Source: Flaccisagitta enflata
Taxonomy: Eukaryota; Chaetognatha; Sagittoidea; Aphragmophora
Reading direction: 5' to 3'
Length of the DNA: 64,000 nt
Assembly (NCBI GenBank): GCA_965153355.1
Contig: OZ231127.1
Span: forward strand, 10,106,001-10,170,000
Shown here: piece after piece, positions 57,545 through 64,000 of the stretch
Layout of the letters: every line of letters begins with the position of its first letter
Position numbering within the stretch: position 1 is the stretch's first letter
Made by a program: the position numbers and the translations under genes
The notes under the pieces: generated by a model
What the model was told of the DNA's origin: nothing
Database searches by the model: none
Seen by the model: only the letters and a program-made list of their open reading frames with translations

Positions 57545-58235
57545 GTAAAAAATTCTGATTTTAAGGCCTTTTTTGGAGAAGAAATTCAATTTTCTTGACA
57601 GCCCCTTGACCGATTGAGTTGAAATTTTGTACAGAAAAACTACTTAATAAGCCTTATCCTAAAGTTTTTGACTAATTAAAACAGGAATTATGATTTTATG
57701 AAGATTTATAAATTTCGTGTGTTCAGTTTTTTAGCGATTTTGACCTGATGGTGAATGATAAGTTGTTGAGCGGTCAGTTGTGGGTCGCCTCGGCTCGTCA
57801 CGCGGCTTTTACACCCCAATGCATCACTTTGGATCTATCTTGGCCATGGGAGCAATATCTTGCGTACACGCGCGTACGTTGAGTTTTAAAACATAAAAAT
57901 GAGAAAAAAATTCTGATTTTCAGGCCTTTTTTTGAAAAAGAAATTCAATTTTCTCGGCAACCGCTTGACCGATGGAGCGGGAATTTTTAACAGAGAAACT
58001 ACTAAAAAATATGCGTCAAATGAGCCCTATCCCAAAGTTTTACTTCCATAAGAATAGGAATTATGAATATTTGAAAATTTCGTGAGTTCTATTTTTTAGC
58101 GATTTGGACCTAAAGGTGAATAATAAGTTATAGAGCGGTCAGTTGGGGGTCGTCTCGGCTCGCCATGGGAGCCATATCTTGCAAACACGTGCATATACGG
58201 AGTTGCTATAAACAGGGGTACGAAAGCTAAAAAGT
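57545..58235. repeat. Repeat U, two tandem copies (~358 bp)
   Basis: GAAATTCAATTTTCTTGACA / GAAATTCAATTTTCTCGGCA with CTTGACCGATKGAG and CCCAAAGTTTT recur about 358 bp apart. A third, truncated copy follows L copy 2 at 61715-61895. Confidence 0.82.
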
Positions 58236-58736
58236 TTTTAACCTTTTTTAACTTTTTTTAACTTTTTACACATTTTACAACTTTTAAAGTGTGTGCTTAT
58301 TAAGTTGTATAATATGTTTTAACTTTTTATAACAGTTATAAAAGTTTTAAACTTTTTTAAAAGTTATGTTAGTGCTAAAAGTTAAAAAATATTAAAAGGT
58401 GCAAGAAAACTGTGTTAAAAAGTTAAAAAAGAAAAGTTGAAAATTTTGATAGCCCATGTTTTTAGCCATATTTTTTTATTGCTGACTGCAGCTTTAATAT
58501 TTTTTAACTTTTTTTAACATTTTTTAACTTTTTAACATTTTTTAACTTTTTAACTTTTTGTTTTTTAACTTTTTAATATTTTTTAACTTTTTTTAACATT
58601 TTTTAACTTTTTAACCTTTCTTAACTTTTAACTTTCTTTAACTTTTTAGCAACTTTAAAAAAAAGGTTAAAAAGTTAAAAAGTTAAAAAAAGTTAAAAAT
58701 TTTAGCTTTGCAAATTTTGTATAAACCAAACAGAAA
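58236..58736. repeat. TTTTTAACTTTTTAAC low-complexity block
   Basis: Runs of AACTTTTT and complementary AAAAGTTAAA on one strand, hairpin-capable. Confidence 0.85.
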
Positions 58737-61707
58737 AGTTTCAAATTACAGTCCCTGATCGGGACTGTAATTTTGAAGTTTTCTCGTTGCGTAAACGCAA
58801 CCCGATGAGATAACACAACAGCAATTTCAATTAAAAAAAAAAAAATATTCAATATTGTTTTAATGATGACAAAACTTGATAATGATAAATAAAGTGGATG
58901 ATGATGACAACAATACAGTGAATGATAATGACAACAAAAAATCTAAGAAAAAATATTCAAAAATTTTTAAAAAAAATTTTCAAAAAAAAAAATTTAAACA
59001 AAACTTTGAAAATTTTCAAAAAATTTTTCAAAAAATTTTTCACAAAAAAATTCTCAAAAATTAAAAAAAAAAAAATTTCAAAAATTTTATTTCAAAAAAA
59101 TTTAGTAGTAGAGGATGATGACAGTAGTTGAGGATGATGACAGTAGTTGAAGATGATGACAGTAGTTGAGGATGATGACAGTAGTTGAAGATGATGACAG
59201 AAGTTAAAGATGATGAGACAGTAAAGGAAGATGACACAGTAGTTGAAGATGATGACAGTAGTTAAAGATGATGACAGTAGTTGAAGATGATGACAGAAGT
59301 TGAAGATGAGATGACAGTAGTTGAAGATGATGCATGCTGAAGATGATGACAAAAAGGAAGATGAAGGACAGAAGTTGAAGATGACAGACAGTAGTTGAAG
59401 ATGATGACAGTAGTTGAAGATGATGACAGAAGTTGAAGATGATGACAGTAGTTGAAGATGAGACAGTAGTACATGATGTGACAGTAGTTGAAGATGATGA
59501 CAGTAGTTGAAGATGATGACAGTGATTGAAGATGATGACAGTTGAAGATGATGACAGTAGTTGAAAATGATGACAGTAATTGAAGATGATGACAGAAGTT
59601 GAAGATGATGACAGGAGTTGAAGATGATGTAAGACAGAAGTTGAAGATGATGACAGAAAGAAGATGATGACAGAAGAAGATGATTGTGTAGTTGAAGATG
59701 ATGACAGAAGGAAGATGATGACAGTAGTTGAAGATGATGATATTAGTTGAAGATGATGACAGTAGTTGAAGATGCTGGACAGTAGTTGAAGATGATGACA
59801 GAAGTGCTGAAGATATGACAGGAGTTAGCATATTATAGTTGAAGATGAATCTTGAAATCCATGATGGCAAACCTAAAGAAAAATCAGAATGTAATAAATG
59901 AGCAAGTAAAACAATTCATCAACTCTAATCCTCTATAAAAATCGCCAAAGTCCTAGTAACATATTACTACATTAATAAGCTAATATCTTATAAACCACGC
60001 TCTATTGGTGCAGAGTGTGCCATGAACAAAGTAGATGGTAGTTCATCCTACTTATCAAATTAGTTTGAGTCCATCAATATAAAAGTCATTAACTTTCAAA
60101 CCAACGATAAAATCAACGAAAAAGCTTAAAAACAACAGTCCTCGACTGTAGTCTATTTGGTGTCCAACCTGGTTACTCAGTCTGACCAGGCTACTCAGTC
60201 TGACCTAGCCAGTCTGACCCGGCTACTCAGTCTGACCTGGCTACTCAGTCTGACCCGGCTACTCAGTCTGACCGCGCTACTCAGTCTGACCCGGCTACTC
60301 AGTCTGACCCAGCTACTCAGTCTGACCCAGCTACTCAGTCTGACCCAGCTACTCAGTCTGACCTTGCCACTCAGTCTGACCCGCTACTCAGTCTGACCCG
60401 GCTACCAATTGCATACCTTAAAGTCCATGATGGCATACCTTGAAGTTCATGGTGGCATACCTGGCAGCCTATGATGGCATACCTTGAAGCCCACTGATGG
60501 CTACCTAAAGCCCACAGATGGTATCTGAAGTCCATGAAAGCATACCTAAAAACTAAAATTAAAATTTTTCAAAAAATTTTTTTCAATAAAATTTTTTTTT
60601 CAATGAAAAATATGTTTCAAAGAAAAAAATTTCAAAAGAAAAAAAAAAATTTCAAAAGAAATTTTTGAAAAATTTCCAGTCCGGAAATAATGTTACTAGA
60701 TACATCATAAATACCTTTATATTTTCCTAACCAATATTCAGAATTTACTGAAATCTTGCAAGGGAGCTTTAATTGATGCAATGAACCTTCACAACAAGTT
60801 TGAACAACATTGGTGAACCTTTACTACCCTTCCCCTATGTAAATTGCACAAGTCTAGGAATTAATATTACTAGCAAAATACCCTTTATATCTTCTAAACC
60901 AATACTCAGAATTATCTGAAATCTTGCAGGGGGGCTTTAATTACCACAATGAACTTCTAAAACAAGTTTAAACAACATTGGTGAACCTTTACTACCCTTC
61001 CCCTATGTAAATTTCATAAGTCCAGGAAATAATATTACTACAAATATAATAGGCAAAGGGTATTAAATATTTATGAATGTTGTTGAAAGTTGGTACACAG
61101 GTTAGTAATGCCCTCAAAATAACACTGACCAAGTTTCATCAACATCTGAGTTGAGGTTCTAAAGTTTTTTAGGGTTGACACAACAAACGACGAACGGCTT
61201 ACTACACGGTCAGTGCTATGTTATAGTCCTCGACGTAACCGATTGTCGAGACAAAAATTCACATAACTTTTGCTATCCTTTTGCCCATGTAAACTGTCTA
61301 AGCTCATAGTAACAGACATACATAAATACGGGCCAATATCTCATAAACCAGACTTCAGATTTAATTCGAATTTTGCAGGGGTTATTTATTTACTACCCTC
61401 TACTTCTGTACCAAATTAGAAAAAAATTCATTAACTTTTACTACCCTCTACCTATGTAAACCACCTAAGTCCCAGCTAAATAATACTACAAAAATAATAT
61501 AAGTGTATGGGTAGTAAAAAGTTAATGAATTTTGAAAATTCCAGGCCACATGCTTCTATTGACCTATAAACAACACCAGCAAAGTTTCATAAAATTCTGA
61601 AGTCTGGTTCCAAAGATATGAGAAGGTTTTAAAAAAACAGACAGAAAGACAACGCATCAATGCTACTTCATAGTCACCGAAGAAAACTGTTCGTCGGGGA
61701 CAAAAAG
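58737..61707. repeat. Composite repeat L, copy 2
   Basis: Same start hairpin (AATTACAGTCCCTGATCGGG), CGGCTACTCAGTCTGACC minisatellite (60165-60410), GCAGGGGAGCTTTAATTGAT-like blocks, GTCCTCGACG hairpin (61228) and end TGTTCGTCGGGGACAAAAAG as copy 1. It differs by a long inserted minisatellite at 59100-59860. Confidence 0.85.
59100..59860. repeat. 18-bp minisatellite GATGATGACAGTAGTTGAA
   Basis: About 40 imperfect units of GATGATGACAGTAGTTGA or a variant, in L copy 2 only. The minus-strand 202-residue frame (IIFNYCHHLQL-type) is an artefact. Confidence 0.95.
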
Positions 61708-61714
61708 AGTAAAA

Positions 61715-61895
61715 TCAAGTTGCCTTTTTTGAAAAGAAATTCGATTTTCTCTACAACCACTTGACCGATTGAGCTGAAATTTTTACAGAAAAACTACTAA
61801 ACAATACGCGTCGAATGAGCTGTATCCCAAAGTTTTACTTTTACTAGGACAGGATTTTTGATTTCACGAAGATTTAAAAATTTCGTCTAGTTTTG
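61715..61895. repeat. Repeat U, truncated third copy
   Basis: GAAATTCGATTTTCTCTACA, CTTGACCGATTGAGCTGAAA and TATCCCAAAGTTTTACTTTT match 57545-58235. It directly follows L copy 2. Confidence 0.75.
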
Positions 61896-61964
61896 ATAAA
61901 AATGAGTGTAAAATAGAACATTTTCCTCTGTGGAGCAGTAGAGGTTGGACGAATTTTCCTGAGC

Positions 61965-62085
61965 GGAATTTTTTTGCCGAAAGTTTTCCGGCCTTCAGAA
62001 GACACATCCCGATCATATTCAGGTGGTCTCAGAGACCGGCCCTGCTCAAATACTTGTACGATGTCATATTAAATGCGTGTCATTC
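61965..62085 (-). repeat. Repeat T, copy 2 (inverted)
   Basis: TTGCCGAAAGTTTTCCGGCC, CTCAGAGACCGGCCCTGCTC, and TACTTGTACGATGTCATATT; the reverse of 54713-54840. Confidence 0.82.
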
Positions 62086-62233
62086 ATTCATTTATTCATA
62101 ACGCATGCATTCATGCATGCATTCATTCATGCATTTATAATCGTTGAGGCGCACAAATCCGTCGAGACGTGGCCTCGTTCCTTTTCACTTGTTTATTCTA
62201 TTTCAGATCTTTTAGTTGCTTAGCATAAATTAG
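62086..62233. repeat. ATTC/ATGC tetramer tract and spacer
   Basis: ATTCATTCATTTATTCATAA and CATGCATTCATGCATGCATT at 62086-62135. Then unassigned sequence. Confidence 0.7.
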
Positions 62234-62640
62234 ATGGCTGCGGATAATTTACGCGGGTTCGTCACGGTTGACAACCCAGACTGTTTAGAACACAACCGCG
62301 ACCCGGTTTACACCTCTCTGCTGACGTGTAGGGAGATGACTGTCATTTGAGAAAGAAGCTCCACCCGATAGCAAGATTCGCTACGGGAAGATCTCTCGAT
62401 GACGATGGTCATATTGAGCCGAGTGAAGTGTGATCTACTGGGCCAATGGACGGATGCCCTGACTTCTCCCTCGCTTGCCCCGCTTCTCGCCGTCGACACA
62501 GATTGTTTTCAGCCGTTGTTAGAAAAGGAAGCTTCGGGGTTGGAGTCGATGGAGGCGTCGCGGTTGGAATCGGTTGAGGCATCGCGGTTGGATCGGTCAA
62601 CAAGTACTGCATTCTCTCAAAACGTCTTGTAAGAAACAAG
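62234..62640 (+). other. Possible coding remnant: two unrecognised open frames
   Basis: An ATG frame at 62234-62350 (about 38 residues, MAADNLRGFVTVDNPDC start) and a second at 62399-62632 (77 residues, with CDLLGQWTDALTSPSLAPLL and a SLESxEASRLE repeat). Both have mixed, protein-like composition and higher GC than their surroundings. No family recognised and no convincing splice pair links them. They could be exons, a decayed gene or chance. Confidence 0.3.
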
Positions 62641-62734
62641 GTTAGTAAAACGAAAGATGAAAGTGTTGATTCTCTTAAAGTGTGGAAACAACTTCATCTC
62701 GAAATCTCTTGGTGACTGAATAGATGAAATCAAG

Positions 62735-63420
62735 TCCAGTTTAGGGTTAGGATGGAAAGGTTTAGGTTAGGGCTGTGTTGGGTTAGCTAGGGCTGCTGGT
62801 TTAGGGTTAGGGCTGTTGGGCTTAGGTTAGGGCTGTGTTGGGCTTAAGGTTAGGGGCTGTAAGGTTTAGGGTAAAGGGCTGTGTTGGGTTTAGGGTTAGG
62901 GGCTGTGTTGGGTTTAGGGTTAGGGGCTGTGTTGGATTTAGGGTTACGGGCTATGTTGGGTTTAAGGTTACGGGCTGTGTTGGGTTTAGGGTTATAGGCT
63001 GTGTTGGGTTTAGGGTTAGAGGCTGTGTTGGGTTCAGGGCTGGGGGCTGTGTTGGGTTTAGGGCTAGGGGCTGTGTTGGGTTTAGGGTTAGGGGCTGTGT
63101 TGGGTTTAGGGTTAGGGGCTTTGTTGGGTTTAGGGTTAAGGGCTGTGTTGGGTTTAGGGTTAGGGGCTGTTGGGTTTAGGGTTAGGGGCTGTTGGGTTTA
63201 GGGTTAGGGGCTGTTGGGTTTAGGGTTAGGGGCTGTTGGGTTTAGGGTTAGGGGCTGTTGGGTTTAGGGTTAGGGGCTGTGTTGGGTTTAGGGTTAGGGG
63301 CTGTGTTGGGTTTAGGGTTAGGGGCTGTGTTGGGTTTAGGGTTAGGCTGTGTTTGGGTTTAGGGTTAGGGGCCGTGTTGGGTTTAGGATTAGGGGCTGTG
63401 TTAGGTTTAGGGTAGGGGCC
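62735..63420 (+). repeat. Telomere-like minisatellite, TTTAGGGTTAGGGGCTGTGTTGGG
   Basis: About 29 units of 24 bp (21-22-bp variants lacking GTG in 63165-63270), each containing TTTAGGGTTAGGGG. The G-rich strand is plus. It resembles degenerate interstitial TTAGGG sequence with a GGCTGTGTTG spacer. Frames in either strand (GFRVRGCV-type or LNPTQPLT-type) are artefacts. Confidence 0.95.
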
Positions 63421-64000
63421 AAAGTGGGGGAAAGGATTAGTCCTACTTGTCAAGCAGTTGGGTGCTTCACATAGCAAAGTTGGGAGTATCCCTTCACCCT
63501 ACTTAGGTAATGTGGAGGAGCAAAAATCATAAAGATGACCATTTTCCTTTCTTCAAAATTCCTTCATCTTCCGTTTTTGTTTTGACCTGAAAGTTTCCAC
63601 TGATTTCCCAGAATCAAGCAAAATCCTGTGTAGTTTTGTTACAAAAAGGACAATTTTTTGTTTTAAAAAATCATGATGTATGTAAAAATAAACTAAAATA
63701 TCAGAACATAAGTTATGAAAGAGCAAATGAAAAGGCAGAATTGCAATTCTATGAAGAGTAAAAAATTATGAAAGCTGATTCAAACACGTCAGTATGTCAT
63801 TTATCCCACTGCATTATGCAAATTAGGTCCTTAAACCAATTTTCTAAAAATCGAAGATGAACAATTTTTGATAAAACAAAATGGTAAGGGTCCAAAATTG
63901 TCACTTCCACATTAGGTAAAGAGGGCGAAAAGAAATAACCAACTTTTGCTATGCGAAGCACCCAATTGTCACAGACAGTGTTTCACTTTGCCGTTGGCAG
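63417..64000. mobile_element. Inverted-repeat element cut by the window edge
   Basis: CAGTTGGGTGCTTCACATAG and CAAAGTTGG at 63455-63484 are mirrored by AACTTTTGCTATGCGAAGCA and CCCAATTG at 63941-63968. Weaker pairing continues outward (GGCCAAAGTG at 63417 against CACTTTGCCG near 63988). The inner 450 bp are AT-rich with no gene. Confidence 0.7.

Noticed and set aside
59262-59870. 202-residue minus-strand frame with IIFNYCHHLQL repeats
   Set aside because: Translation of the 18-bp GATGACAGTAGTTGAA minisatellite, with no start context and no family.
62835-63477. GFRVRGCV-type (+) and NPTQPLT-type (-) frames
   Set aside because: Periodic translations of the telomere-like minisatellite.

Overview
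This is a repeat-dominated stretch of a eukaryotic, almost certainly metazoan, genome. Spliced exons with GT/AG borders, a vertebrate-type axonemal dynein heavy chain, a carbohydrate sulfotransferase fragment, a secreted cystine-knot-like peptide gene and a long TTAGGG-related minisatellite point to a ciliated, non-arthropod animal. A mollusc, other lophotrochozoan, cnidarian or sponge would fit; the species cannot be fixed from sequence alone. No bacterial genes, operons, rRNA, tRNA or CRISPR arrays were seen. There is one 33-base N gap (18586-18618).

The best-supported gene is a plus-strand inner-arm dynein heavy chain (closest to DNAH1 as I recall the family). Five consecutive exons between 21640 and 32024 join in perfect reading phase and encode the microtubule-binding domain, the returning stalk helix (CC2) and the start of AAA5. 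Its introns are filled with simple repeats and transposon-like inverted repeats. No further dynein exon was recognised in the remaining 32 kb. An antisense fragment of a CHST-type sulfotransferase (20391-20633) lies just upstream. At 44190-44699 a two-exon gene encodes a signal peptide, a charged propeptide and a six-cysteine C-X6-C-X5-CC-X4-C-X4-C tail, the layout of inhibitor-cystine-knot peptides. The last part of a paralogous copy lies at 52209-52256, next to an inverted duplication of the first gene's 3' flank. Weaker candidate exons are listed with low confidence.

Everything else is repeat. Main blocks: a ~150-bp tandem array (R) at 1-375, 26286-27640 and 43127-44094; a 3-kb TA-flanked foldback element at 2697-5700; a 136-bp satellite in opposite orientations at 10230-13760 and 17011-18585, the second copy running into the N gap; a 360-380-bp tandem repeat at 15225-16480; a 29-bp minisatellite at 21007-21437; a 1.55-kb GGGTAAAATGGGTCA element at 29649-31201 with a nested TA-flanked element; a 3.3-kb inverted repeat at 35299-38581; two copies of a 2.3-3.0-kb composite repeat (L) at 46899-49198 and 58737-61707; and a telomere-like minisatellite at 62735-63420.

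Three dispersed families recur throughout. Family S (about 165-300 bp) has a palindromic GTCGCGTGCACGCGAC end and a GTATCCGGCCTTGTT end, with at least 17 copies or fragments. Family G is bounded by GGGCAGCGGCCC termini. A third group of foldback elements is flanked by TA dinucleotides. Most long open frames in the window are translations of these repeats, not genes.
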